Assembly: GCF_947494555.1 (NCBI RefSeq)
Contig: NZ_CANLVF010000008.1
Coordinates: 62,001 to 126,000, forward strand
Reading direction: 5' to 3'
DNA length: 64,000 nucleotides
Source: an uncultured Roseibium sp.
Lineage (GTDB): Bacteria > Pseudomonadota > Alphaproteobacteria > Rhizobiales > Stappiaceae
The position numbers were made by a program, and so were the translations under genes. Below, in pieces: positions 15,121-23,538 of the stretch; within the stretch, counting starts at the first letter, position 1; each line of letters begins with the position of its first letter. The notes beneath the pieces are model-generated. The model did not search any database. It was given only the letters and a program-made list of their open reading frames with translations, and had not been told where the DNA came from.

Positions 15121-16635
15121 TTATTGGCAGCCACCTTCGGCCCAGATCCGCAGCAGTTGCTTGAACACACCGCCGAAGGGGTGCTCCTTGGAAAGCGCTC
15201 TTGTCCCGTCATCCATGTAGGTCTTTGCCTGTGTGCACAGATTGGCCTGCTCCCACTGATGGCACGAAGCGCAGGTCTTGTCCTTCCATGCCGCCTCTGG
15301 CAGTCCCTCGATCGGAGGGAATCTGGGGCTCACAGAAAGAAGATCTGAGAGGCTCCTTGTGGCAATGTCCGGATCACCTGCCCCAAGTGGAACATTGAAT
15401 GCAACCACATCCGGAAGGCCGCCCGTGTTGCCATCGTCAGCAGGCTCGGGAGCCGGTTCAACCGGGATCACAGGATCAGCGATGGGGTCCGTTCGCGGTT
15501 CGTTTTGATTAATCGTCTGAAGTTCAAGACGAGCAAGTTCTGCAAAACTCCCATCTGGATAGGTGTCCAGGTAAGCTTGATAATCTTCCACAGCGCCGGA
15601 CTTTCGCGCCGCCTCGATCAGGTTCCGCTCCGCATCACTGGGATCGACAGAAACCGGCGCTTTTGCGGCAACCTCAGGCTCATCGGTTGAAGCGGTTTCC
15701 TGCATCTCGCTGGAGACAAGATCCTGCAGCAAAGAGCGTGCTTCTCCAGCAAACCGGCTGGTGGGATTGGCTCGCAAAAAGAGCATGACCTGAATTGGGT
15801 CTTTGCTCAATTTCACGGTTTCCCAAAGCTGGCGTTCCTGTATCTCTGCAGGAGACGGCATGACGGCGGGGACAAATTGAAAATTCGCGGTCATGGACGA
15901 CGTGTCCCAGGGCGTCTGGACACCATTGGTTGCTGCCAGAACATCAAGGCGTACATTCTTGAACAGCGTCTCGATGGGTAGGCCAGGTGTCGACATCCGA
16001 CGCGCAAGTGAGCCGGTGAACGGACTGTTGCCCCCCGTTCCGTCCAGCGCGACCTCTCCCGGCGCCGTGGAATATGCCAGGAAAGTGCCGCGCGGCGCCT
16101 TCATTTCCGCGAGGCCATTTTCGTTGAGGTCGGGAATTGCGACAAAGGGATTGTCGCGGCAGGCGTCAAGGATGACGATATTTGTCTGATTGTTCGCAGA
16201 GAACATCTGGCGCAGCAGCGCTTGCGCCGGCACAGCGACCAGGCTGAGATCGGCGGCGTCGGATAGATTGACGTCGACAGGAAGCAGGAAGTTGTCACCG
16301 AATGACTGCACGCCATGTCCTGCATAGTAGAAGAGGCCCGTCGCGTCGTCGTCCGCTTCCCGCAGCTTCCGTCCGAAATCGGCAATGGCCCGCGTGAGTT
16401 CGTCACGCGAAGCATCCGTCACCAGCATGACGTCAAAACCGACGGCCTCGAGCGATTCTGCCATGAGCACGGCGTCGTTCTTCGGATTGTCGAGCGGTGT
16501 CACATGCGTATAGGCCGAGTTGCCTACAACCAGCGCCAGACGCGGATCATCGTCGTCCGCCCGAACCTGCGAAACCAAAAACAGAACGGGCAGAATGAAC
16601 AGAATTGTCCAGCGAAACTTGATCTTATTCGACAA
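15121..16635 (-). CDS. Exported caspase-like (C14) peptidase with C-terminal CxxCH motif
   Basis: The protein has about 504 residues from TTG 16635, which overlaps the end of the YceI-OmpA gene and puts a signal sequence (WTILFILPVLFLVSQVRA) at the N-terminus; longer starts to 16710 are possible. The metacaspase-like domain has the catalytic histidine in FYYAGHG and the cysteine in ILDACRDNPF, and begins RLALVVGNSAYTHV. A middle region has tetratricopeptide-like segments (DPIQVMLFLRANPTSRFAGEAR; AVEDYQAYLDTYPDGSFAELARLEL), then a Pro-rich linker. The C-terminus contains CASCHQWEQANLC, a single CxxCH heme-type motif. It should work in the periplasm; the substrate is unknown. Confidence 0.85.
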   Translation of the reverse strand: MSNKIKFRWTILFILPVLFLVSQVRADDDDPRLALVVGNSAYTHVTPLDNPKNDAVLMAESLEAVGFDVMLVTDASRDELTRAIADFGRKLREADDDATGLFYYAGHGVQSFGDNFLLPVDVNLSDAADLSLVAVPAQALLRQMFSANNQTNIVILDACRDNPFVAIPDLNENGLAEMKAPRGTFLAYSTAPGEVALDGTGGNSPFTGSLARRMSTPGLPIETLFKNVRLDVLAATNGVQTPWDTSSMTANFQFVPAVMPSPAEIQERQLWETVKLSKDPIQVMLFLRANPTSRFAGEARSLLQDLVSSEMQETASTDEPEVAAKAPVSVDPSDAERNLIEAARKSGAVEDYQAYLDTYPDGSFAELARLELQTINQNEPRTDPIADPVIPVEPAPEPADDGNTGGLPDVVAFNVPLGAGDPDIATRSLSDLLSVSPRFPPIEGLPEAAWKDKTCASCHQWEQANLCTQAKTYMDDGTRALSKEHPFGGVFKQLLRIWAEGGCQ

Positions 16636-17683
16636 CGGTGAACTCGATACGGCGGTTGCGGCGTTTGCCGTCAGGTGTGTCGTTGGAGGCAACCGGTCTG
16701 GTCTCGCCATATCCGACGCTCGTTATCCTGGTCTCAGACACATTTTGATTGGAGATGTAGGCTTCCACCGCCGCTGCCCGCCGTTCCGACAGACGCTGGT
16801 TGCCCGCCGCGCTGCCGACGCTGTCCGTGTGTCCGCCGACTTCGATCTTGAGGTCCGGGCATCGGACAATAATATCGACCAGACTGTCGAGAAGTGGTGC
16901 ACTGCGTGCGTCCAGGCTGGAACTGCCGCTGTCAAAATAGATATTGTCTGTCCGTGACAGGATTTCAAAACGTCCCTTGCAGGCTTCCTCGTCCAGATTT
17001 CCTTCCGGTTCAATTGCCGTGGCCGCTGCTTCGGTGACCTCAGGTCTTGTTTCCTCTGCAATCTTCTGGCCCGTATTCTTCGAAAACAGGAAGTCAAATG
17101 TGACGGTTGCAGAAGGTACAATGGCGACATTCGCCGCTTCTTCCAGCTTCTTGATGCCGCCATCAAGATTGAAGTCATTGGCTGCTATTGAAATAGGTGC
17201 GGTCGAGGAAACCGCGACGATGTCCTCACCAACAAGCGTGACCGCCACCTCGGTTTCAAGAGACTTCGTCACGCCATGCAGCTGAAGATCGAAGTTGAAC
17301 GGTATGATCTTCCGTCTCAGTTTCGCCAGATCAGTGAGAGCCGCAGGGTCTATTTTTGCGGAAATCAAAGCTTCCGGAAACTCGAAAGTTTCAAAAAATA
17401 GAAAACGCATGCGCACGTTTCTAAGATCGATCTTGGTGTCGACGGAATCGAGGAAGATTCGGATTTCGGCTTCGCCGTCCGCTTCAATCTTTCCCTGAAA
17501 CTGAACGAACCCGCTCGACTCAACTTTTGTGAGATTTTTCACCGATTGAAAACGCACGGTCGACGCTTCGGGCTGCAGCGTCCATCCCGGTTCGAAAAAG
17601 TTCGTTTGTGCGTTCGCCGCCTGCATGGAGAACACAAGACACACGAGGCACAGGAAAAAAGAAACAACCCGAGCAACCGTCAT
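16625..17683 (-). CDS. YceI-like domain fused to OmpA C-terminal domain
   Basis: The 352-residue exported protein has a signal peptide (VSFFLCLVCLVFSMQAANA), a YceI-like lipid-binding beta-barrel domain (about residues 30-200, WTLQPEASTVRFQSVKNL ... FNFDLQLHGVTKSLE) and a peptidoglycan-binding OmpA domain (about 240-350, IYFDSGSSSLD, GHTDSVGSAAGNQRLSERRA, GYGETRPVASNDT, NRRIEF). It should anchor to peptidoglycan in the periplasm while the YceI part may hold an isoprenoid or other lipid. The start ATG follows GAGGGG. Its stop overlaps the caspase-like gene, so the two form an operon. Confidence 0.88.
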   Translation of the reverse strand: MTVARVVSFFLCLVCLVFSMQAANAQTNFFEPGWTLQPEASTVRFQSVKNLTKVESSGFVQFQGKIEADGEAEIRIFLDSVDTKIDLRNVRMRFLFFETFEFPEALISAKIDPAALTDLAKLRRKIIPFNFDLQLHGVTKSLETEVAVTLVGEDIVAVSSTAPISIAANDFNLDGGIKKLEEAANVAIVPSATVTFDFLFSKNTGQKIAEETRPEVTEAAATAIEPEGNLDEEACKGRFEILSRTDNIYFDSGSSSLDARSAPLLDSLVDIIVRCPDLKIEVGGHTDSVGSAAGNQRLSERRAAAVEAYISNQNVSETRITSVGYGETRPVASNDTPDGKRRNRRIEFTVVE

Positions 17684-17854
17684 GATCAGGTCCCCTCACT
17701 TCAATCTGACGTCAACGCTACACATAGTCTGCGTCCGTTACGTTAGTCTTACAGTGCTGAGGGCTCAATGCAATGTTCCGCGCAATTGACCTGGGATCTT
17801 TTGCGCGGATATGTACTTAGGAGGGGAACTTTCCCACTTGCTTAGAATGACAGC

Positions 17855-19018
17855 CTAAACCGCACCACTCTGCGCCTTGTCGAAAATTTCCAGAGCACCG
17901 GCCTTTGTCAGCTCAACCGGATTGCCACCGGCAGTCGGATCGACAATAGCCATTTCGGCGATCAGATCGCGTTTGCTGTCATCGACATTCAGGCCCGCAA
18001 GCGTATGCGGCACGTCGAGGTCGCTGCGCAGCTTCAGCACCGTGTCGAGAACGCCCTGATAGCCGCCTGAAATTCCGAGGAAGCCGGCGAGCCGTTCGAA
18101 TTTCTGTTCGATTGCCGCTCTGTTGTACTGCATCACGTAGGGCATGAAGACGGCATTTGTCATGCCGTGATGGGTGTCATAAAGCGCTCCGACGGGATGG
18201 GAAAGCGAGTGGATCGCCCCAAGACCCTTCTGGAAGGCGACCGCCCCCATCGCAGCGGCGCTCATAAGGTGCCCGCGCGCTTCGAGATCCGAGCCGTCGG
18301 CCGCGACCTTCGGCAGGTTCTCCAGAACGAGCCGCATGCCTTCCAGTGCGATGCCTTCCGACATCGGATGATACATCGGCGCCGAATACGCCTCCAGGCA
18401 GTGCGCCAGTGCATCCATGCCGGTGCCGATGGTGATGAAACGCGGCATGCCGACTGTGAGCTCCGGGTCGCAGATCACGATTTCAGGCAGCATTTTCGGG
18501 TGGAAGATCACCTTCTTGGTATGCGTTGCCTCGTTCGTGACAACACCGGCGCGCCCGACTTCGGACCCGGTACCGGCTGTTGTAGGAACAGCGATGATTG
18601 GCGCAATGCCATCTGAATCGGCACGTTTCCACCAGTCACCGATGTCCTCAAAGTCCCAGATCGGCCGCGTCTGCCCGGCCATGAACGCAATCAGCTTGCC
18701 AGCATCGAGACCGGACCCGCCGCCGAACGCAATAACACCGTCATGACCACCTTCCCTGAAGACTGCAACGCCCGCCGCAATGTTGCTGTCGACCGGGTTC
18801 GGCTTGACGTCCGAGAAAACGGCAGCCGAGAGACCGGACGCCTTTAGGCTTGCAATCGCGTCCGCGACCATCGGAAGACCTGCAAGGCCCGGGTCGGTCA
18901 CGAGAAGCGGATTGGTCATGCCGACAGCCTCAACGGCTTTCGGCAGCTCCTTGATACGGCCAACACCGAAACGGACGGACGTCGGATAGGACCAGTTGAC
19001 GGAAGGAAGTGAGCTCAT
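17855..19018 (-). CDS. Iron-containing alcohol dehydrogenase
   Basis: This 387-residue group III alcohol dehydrogenase should interconvert an alcohol and an aldehyde with NAD(P). The nucleotide-binding FGGGSGLDAGK, the PTTAGTGSEV family signature and the metal-binding region with GMDALAHCLEA and AIHSLSHPVGALYDTHHG are intact. It lies downstream of, and in line with, an aldehyde dehydrogenase and a glutamine-synthetase-like ligase, which suggests sequential oxidation of a gamma-glutamylated amino alcohol. The 260-bp gap before the aldehyde dehydrogenase gene contains repeat sequences, so it may have its own promoter. Confidence 0.93.
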   Translation of the reverse strand: MSSLPSVNWSYPTSVRFGVGRIKELPKAVEAVGMTNPLLVTDPGLAGLPMVADAIASLKASGLSAAVFSDVKPNPVDSNIAAGVAVFREGGHDGVIAFGGGSGLDAGKLIAFMAGQTRPIWDFEDIGDWWKRADSDGIAPIIAVPTTAGTGSEVGRAGVVTNEATHTKKVIFHPKMLPEIVICDPELTVGMPRFITIGTGMDALAHCLEAYSAPMYHPMSEGIALEGMRLVLENLPKVAADGSDLEARGHLMSAAAMGAVAFQKGLGAIHSLSHPVGALYDTHHGMTNAVFMPYVMQYNRAAIEQKFERLAGFLGISGGYQGVLDTVLKLRSDLDVPHTLAGLNVDDSKRDLIAEMAIVDPTAGGNPVELTKAGALEIFDKAQSGAV

Positions 19019-19106
19019 GGGTGTCTCGTTGGTTTTGAGTTCTTCAAAGTCTTAAGTTTGCGGGCGATCGCATCCTGAAATCGGGGTCGAACACTCCACC
19101 GTTTGT

Positions 19107-19239
19107 CACCCCTGCACCCGCTTTCGCGGGCATAAACTCCGGCAGGGGTCCGATATTCATCGGCTCATACCATCCAAGGCTTGGTGGCTGAGTTGGTTAC
19201 TGGATCCCGGCCTTCCACTTCGTTTCAGCCGGGACGACA
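19107..19239. repeat. Short intergenic palindromic repeats
   Basis: The gap 19019-19278 holds two palindromic elements: CACCCCTGC ... GGCAGGGGT (19107-19150) with an inner CCCGC-TTTC-GCGGG hairpin, and TGGATCCCGGC ... GCCGGGACGACA (19201-19239). The second is the same type as 57454-57496. Such elements are dispersed in related genomes; no gene is present. Confidence 0.6.
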
Positions 19240-19278
19240 ATTGCAGAGGATCTGCAGGGTGTCGGTTCCTTCTCCCCC

Positions 19279-20667
19279 TCAGTGCTCCACCCGGAAGTGG
19301 AAGGATTTCGGCCGGGTCAGGTTGTGAAAGCCGATTTCAGAAAGCGCCGCACCCTTGCCGGTATCCTTGACGCCGGTCCACACCAGCGCCGGATCGAGAT
19401 AGTCGCAGCGGTTCATGAAGACCGTTCCGGTCTCGATCCTGTCGCCGATCTCGGCAGCCGCCTCGACATCTTCTGACCAGATCGACGCCGTCAGGCCGTA
19501 CGGGCTGTCGTTCATGAACTGCAGCGCTTCCTCGTCGTCCTTGACTTTCATGATGCCGACAACCGGACCGAAGCTCTCTTCGCGCATCACCGACATCTGG
19601 TGGTTCACATCGGTCAAAACCTGCGGCGCAAGATAGGGCGTACCGTCCTTGTTTTCAGAAAAAGCCGTCACGTCGATATGAGCTTTCGCGCCCTTGCGCA
19701 GGGCCTCGCCGGTCTGCTCACGCACCCAGGCGGCGAACCGGGTTTGCGCCATCGGGCCAAGAGTTGTTGTTTCGTCCAGCGGGTTGCCGAGCTGATACTG
19801 TTTTGTCAGGTCGACAAAACCGTCGACAAACCTGTCGAACTGGCTCTCATGCACATAAACGCGTTCAATACCGCAACAGCACTGCCCGGCATTGTAGAAC
19901 GCGCCGTCGACCAGGTTGCCGATGGCATAGTCGAGATCGGCGTCCGCCCGCACATAGGCCGGGTCCTTGCCGCCAAGCTCCAGACCCAAGGTCGCGAATG
20001 TTCCCGCAACCGCCTTTTCTATCGCACGGCCTCCAGCCACAGAGCCGGTGAAGTTGACATGATCGATCAGGCCGGTGCCGAGCAGTTTTTCGGTGCCTGC
20101 ATGGGTCAGAACGATGTTCTGGAAGACACCTTTCGGCAACCCCGCCATTTCGAACGCCTTGGCAAGACGCTCGCCGACAAGAAGCGTCTGCGCCGCATGT
20201 TTCAAAAGGATCACGTTACCCGCCATCAGCGCCGGCATGATCGTGTTGATGGCCGTCATGAAGGGATAGTTCCACGGCGCTATGACCATGACGATGCCGA
20301 GTGGCACACGCTTAAGATACCGCTTGAAGCCCGGTTTGTCGGTCCGCTCGATATCGGCCAGCGCATCTTCGGCGATGGACGCACAATACTCGGTGCGTTC
20401 GATCGTCCCGCCGAGTTCCCCGCCAAAACGCACCGGACGGCCCATTTGCCAGGCAAGCTCCGGCACGACCTCGTCATTCATGGCCTTCAGCGCTTCCAGC
20501 GCCTTTTCGCAATAGGCGACACGTTCGCCAATCGGTGTCGCCGCCCAGAAAGCCTCGGCATTTCTAGCCGCCGAAACAGCCCTTTCGACCCCGGCTTCGT
20601 CGAGCGCGGGACGTTCGGCGTAAACCGACCCGTCAACGGGGGAAATCAGCTTGATCACATCTGACAT
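19279..20667 (-). CDS. NAD-dependent aldehyde dehydrogenase
   Basis: This 462-residue soluble enzyme oxidises an aldehyde to the acid. The catalytic cysteine is in NAGQCCCG, the general-base glutamate in LELGGKDP, and the Rossmann-type nucleotide region reads FTGSVAGGRAIEKAV after APWNYP. ATG 20667 (MSDVIKLISPVDG) gives the normal family N-terminus; a much longer open frame to 20916 runs through repeat DNA and is not credible. It lies between the Fe-alcohol dehydrogenase and a GS-like ligase gene. Substrates might be gamma-glutamyl aldehydes. Confidence 0.93.
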   Translation of the reverse strand: MSDVIKLISPVDGSVYAERPALDEAGVERAVSAARNAEAFWAATPIGERVAYCEKALEALKAMNDEVVPELAWQMGRPVRFGGELGGTIERTEYCASIAEDALADIERTDKPGFKRYLKRVPLGIVMVIAPWNYPFMTAINTIMPALMAGNVILLKHAAQTLLVGERLAKAFEMAGLPKGVFQNIVLTHAGTEKLLGTGLIDHVNFTGSVAGGRAIEKAVAGTFATLGLELGGKDPAYVRADADLDYAIGNLVDGAFYNAGQCCCGIERVYVHESQFDRFVDGFVDLTKQYQLGNPLDETTTLGPMAQTRFAAWVREQTGEALRKGAKAHIDVTAFSENKDGTPYLAPQVLTDVNHQMSVMREESFGPVVGIMKVKDDEEALQFMNDSPYGLTASIWSEDVEAAAEIGDRIETGTVFMNRCDYLDPALVWTGVKDTGKGAALSEIGFHNLTRPKSFHFRVEH

Positions 20668-20752
20668 TTGAAACCTCTCATGCCGCATCTTTGCGCGCGG
20701 TGTGTTGAAAGTGGTTGGCTCTCGTTTTCCTCGTCCTGACCACCCCGAACCC

Positions 20753-20858
20753 GCATCCTGAGGAGAACCGAGAGGTTCGTCTCGAAGGATGGACCACTTG
20801 TCCGGAACCTGCCGCCCATCCTTCGAGACAGCGCTTGCACGCTTCCTCAGGATGAGGC
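20753..20858. repeat. Inverted pair of palindromic intergenic repeats
   Basis: Copy 1 (20753-20792) runs GCATCCTGAGGAG to CTCGAAGGATGG, and copy 2 (20816-20858) is the same element inverted, CCATCCTTCGAGAC to CCTCAGGATGAGG. Transcribed, the pair would form a long cruciform-like RNA between the ligase and aldehyde dehydrogenase genes. It resembles the dispersed repeats common in Hyphomicrobiales genomes. Confidence 0.65.
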
Positions 20859-20884
20859 CTGGGTCAGGGTAACCTTTGGCATTC

Positions 20885-22252
20885 CTATGCCCGCTCAAAT
20901 CCGCGAGCGATCTCATAATCCGTTACAACGCGGTCGAATTCCTCGATCTCCCATTCCGCCGCACGGGCGTAGTGGTCAATGACCGCATCTGAGAACGCTT
21001 CGCGCAGAAACTTCGACTTGCGCAAAGTCTCGCGTGCATCGCGGAGCGTATGCGGGATTTCCTTCGCCTTCCGGTTCTCATAGACATCGCCGGTCGTCGG
21101 CGGATCGAGCGGCAGTTTTTCTTCCAGCCCCTTGATGCCCGCTGCGATCAGGGCAGCCAGCGCAAGATAGGGATTGAGATCGGACCCGCCGATGCGGCAT
21201 TCGATACGAAGCGCCTTGGTCCCCTCGCCGCACAGCCGGAAGCCCGCAGTCCTGTTGTCAACAGACCAGACGGTTTTCGTCGGCGCGAAGGTCCCTTTCT
21301 GGAACCGCTTGTAACTGTTGATGTAGGGCGCCAGGAAATAGGTGTATTCGGGCGCGTATTTGATCATGCCGGCCAGGTAGTGACGCATCGTCTCCGACAT
21401 GCCCAGCTCTGCCTTGTCATCGCAGAAGACATTGTTGCCCTTCTTGTCGAACAGCGAGTGGTGTACATGCGATGACGAGCCGACCTTGTCGCTGCGCCAC
21501 TTGGCAAGGAAAGAGACCGAGCGTCCCTGCGCCCAGGCGATCTCCTTGACGGCGTGTTTGGCGATCGTGTGATACTCGGCGGTGTCCAGAGCCGGAGCGT
21601 ATTTGATGTTCAGCTCCTCCTGTCCGGTCTCGGCCTCTCCCTTGGTGTTTTCAACGGGAATACCTGCACCGTAAAGGCCGTTGCGGACCGGCCGCATCAC
21701 GTTCTCTTCCTTGGTGGTTTGCAGGATATGATAGTCCTCGTTGTAGCCGGAGATCGGCGCAAGGTCGCGGAAGCCTTCCTTTCGGATCTCGTCGAAACTC
21801 TTTTCGAACAGGAAGAATTCAAGTTCGGTCGCCATGATCGGCGACAGACCCATGTCCGCAAGCCGGGCAACCTGTGCCTTCAGCATCGCGCGGGGCGAGT
21901 GCGGAACATCTTGGTGCGTATGGTGGTCCTGGACGTCGCACATCACCAGCGCCGTCGCTTCCAGCCAGGGAACTTTCCGCAGGCTCGACAGGTCCGGCTT
22001 CATCACGTAGTCGCCGTAGCCGCCAGACCAGCTCGTCGCCGCGTAACCTTCCACCGTGTACATCTCGAGATCGGTCGCCAGAAGATAGTTGCAGCAATGC
22101 GTTTCTTCATAGGCAGTGTCGACGAAATGCTGGGCGTGGAAGCGCTTGCCCATCAACCGTCCCTGCATGTCGACAATACACGCAAGCACCGTGTCGATCT
22201 CGCCGGATGCCACCAGCGTCTTCAGTGCGTCAAAGGTCAGGTTGCCAGGCAT
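20885..22252 (-). CDS. Glutamine synthetase-like gamma-glutamyl ligase
   Basis: This 455-residue protein has the GS fold of the PuuA/GlnT-like group. The ATP/glutamate-binding segment is ATELEFFLFEKSFDE, the flap region KVGSSSHVHHSLFD, and the C-terminal RIECRIGGSDLNPYLALAALIAAG. The divergent flap and the company of aldehyde and alcohol dehydrogenases point to ligation of glutamate to an amine rather than ammonia, as in putrescine, isopropylamine or ethanolamine degradation. It lies between the TRAP transporter genes and the dehydrogenases on one strand. The amine substrate is unknown. Confidence 0.9.
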   Translation of the reverse strand: MPGNLTFDALKTLVASGEIDTVLACIVDMQGRLMGKRFHAQHFVDTAYEETHCCNYLLATDLEMYTVEGYAATSWSGGYGDYVMKPDLSSLRKVPWLEATALVMCDVQDHHTHQDVPHSPRAMLKAQVARLADMGLSPIMATELEFFLFEKSFDEIRKEGFRDLAPISGYNEDYHILQTTKEENVMRPVRNGLYGAGIPVENTKGEAETGQEELNIKYAPALDTAEYHTIAKHAVKEIAWAQGRSVSFLAKWRSDKVGSSSHVHHSLFDKKGNNVFCDDKAELGMSETMRHYLAGMIKYAPEYTYFLAPYINSYKRFQKGTFAPTKTVWSVDNRTAGFRLCGEGTKALRIECRIGGSDLNPYLALAALIAAGIKGLEEKLPLDPPTTGDVYENRKAKEIPHTLRDARETLRKSKFLREAFSDAVIDHYARAAEWEIEEFDRVVTDYEIARGFERA

Positions 22253-22367
22253 TTTGTCTCAATCCGGTGTTGGGCGGTGTTTCTTGGTCAAGAGCCCGGC
22301 CCGGCAGTTTCCTGACGGGCCGGTAAATCGTGGCCGTGCCGAAAAGCATTCGGCACGACCGGCGTCG

Positions 22368-23417
22368 TTAGCTGTAGCGGTATGGCCGTCCAGCCTTCTG
22401 CATGTCGGCGTTGTACTTCTTGAAGATCTCGACGACCTTCGCCTTGACGGGAGACTCGGACGCAATTTCGTCCCAGAAAGCGAGAGCAGCTTCTTCAACG
22501 GTCGCCCATTGCGCATCCGGGATGGATGTCAGTTCCATCTTGGTGCCGTTGACGCGCAGAGCCGCTTCACCGCCCCAGTACCACCACTGGCGATAGTAGT
22601 GAGATGCGTCCATGGCGAGCTGCAGCATGGTCTTCAGATGATCGGGCAGCTCGTTCCAGCGCTCCATGTTGGCAAAGAACGATCCGGCCCAGGCACCGGA
22701 GATGTTGTTGGTCAGGAAGTAGTTGGTCACGTCCGCCCAGCCGACCGTGTAGTCTTCGGTGATTCCGGACCAGGCAATGCCGTCGAGTTCGCCTGTCTGC
22801 ACGGCAACTTCAATGTCTTCCCAGGGAAGCGTCACGGGTACGACACCGAACTGGCTCATGAAGCGGCCGGCTGTCGGGAAGGTGAAGACGCGTTTGCCCT
22901 GCAAGTCTTCAAGAGAGCGGATCGGGTCCTTGGTTGCAAAGTGGCACGGATCCCAGGCACCAGCGGAAATATGTTTCACGCCGACCTTTGAGTATTCCTC
23001 CTCCCAGATTTCCTTCAGGCCATACTGGTTGAACAGCACCGGCACGTCGAGCGAATAGCGGGACGCGAACGGGAAGTATCCGCCGAACACGGTGACTTCG
23101 GTCGGTGACGCCATGGAATCGTCGTCCGACTGAACAGCATCAATGGTGCCCTGCTGCATCGCGCGGAAGAGCTCGCCGGTCGGGACAAGCTGGTCGGCGG
23201 TGAAGAGTTCAATTTCCATCTCGCCATTCGCAGCCTTGTTGAAGGCGTCGATATGCGGCTTGATCACATGCTCGGCGAGAGCCGGACCGGCATAGGTTTG
23301 CAGGCGCCATTTGATCGGCGACTGTCCGTGCACCGCGGGTGCTGCGAGCGTTGTGGCTCCGGCGGCGGCAACTGTTCCGACACCGGCTTTTTTCAGAAAG
23401 TCACGTCTGTTGGTCAT
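22368..23417 (-). CDS. TRAP transporter solute-binding protein, DctP family
   Basis: The 349-residue periplasmic receptor has a twin-arginine-like signal (NRRDFLKKAGVGT, then an Ala-rich stretch and APAVHGQ). The mature domain starts IKWRLQTYAGPALAEHVIKP and contains the DctP pattern around LEDLQGKRVFTFPTAGRFMSQFGVVPVTLPWEDIEVAVQTGELDGIAW. It delivers the solute to the two permease genes downstream of it in name but upstream in transcription. A nitrogenous compound is inferred as ligand from the catabolic genes. Confidence 0.93.
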   Translation of the reverse strand: MTNRRDFLKKAGVGTVAAAGATTLAAPAVHGQSPIKWRLQTYAGPALAEHVIKPHIDAFNKAANGEMEIELFTADQLVPTGELFRAMQQGTIDAVQSDDDSMASPTEVTVFGGYFPFASRYSLDVPVLFNQYGLKEIWEEEYSKVGVKHISAGAWDPCHFATKDPIRSLEDLQGKRVFTFPTAGRFMSQFGVVPVTLPWEDIEVAVQTGELDGIAWSGITEDYTVGWADVTNYFLTNNISGAWAGSFFANMERWNELPDHLKTMLQLAMDASHYYRQWWYWGGEAALRVNGTKMELTSIPDAQWATVEEAALAFWDEIASESPVKAKVVEIFKKYNADMQKAGRPYRYS

Positions 23418-23538
23418 CTCAGGTTCCCCTAGTTACAAGTACAAAATCCATGCGGTGCGACCGTTTTCCGGTTCTGTTTTACCGCTGCCAAAAGTCCGTT
23501 TCCTCCGGACAGTCTTTTTATTGTCCCGCATGGCACCG

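Noticed and set aside
20668..20916. N-terminal extension of the aldehyde dehydrogenase
   Set aside because: It is encoded by palindromic repeat DNA and is absent from the usual family N-terminus.
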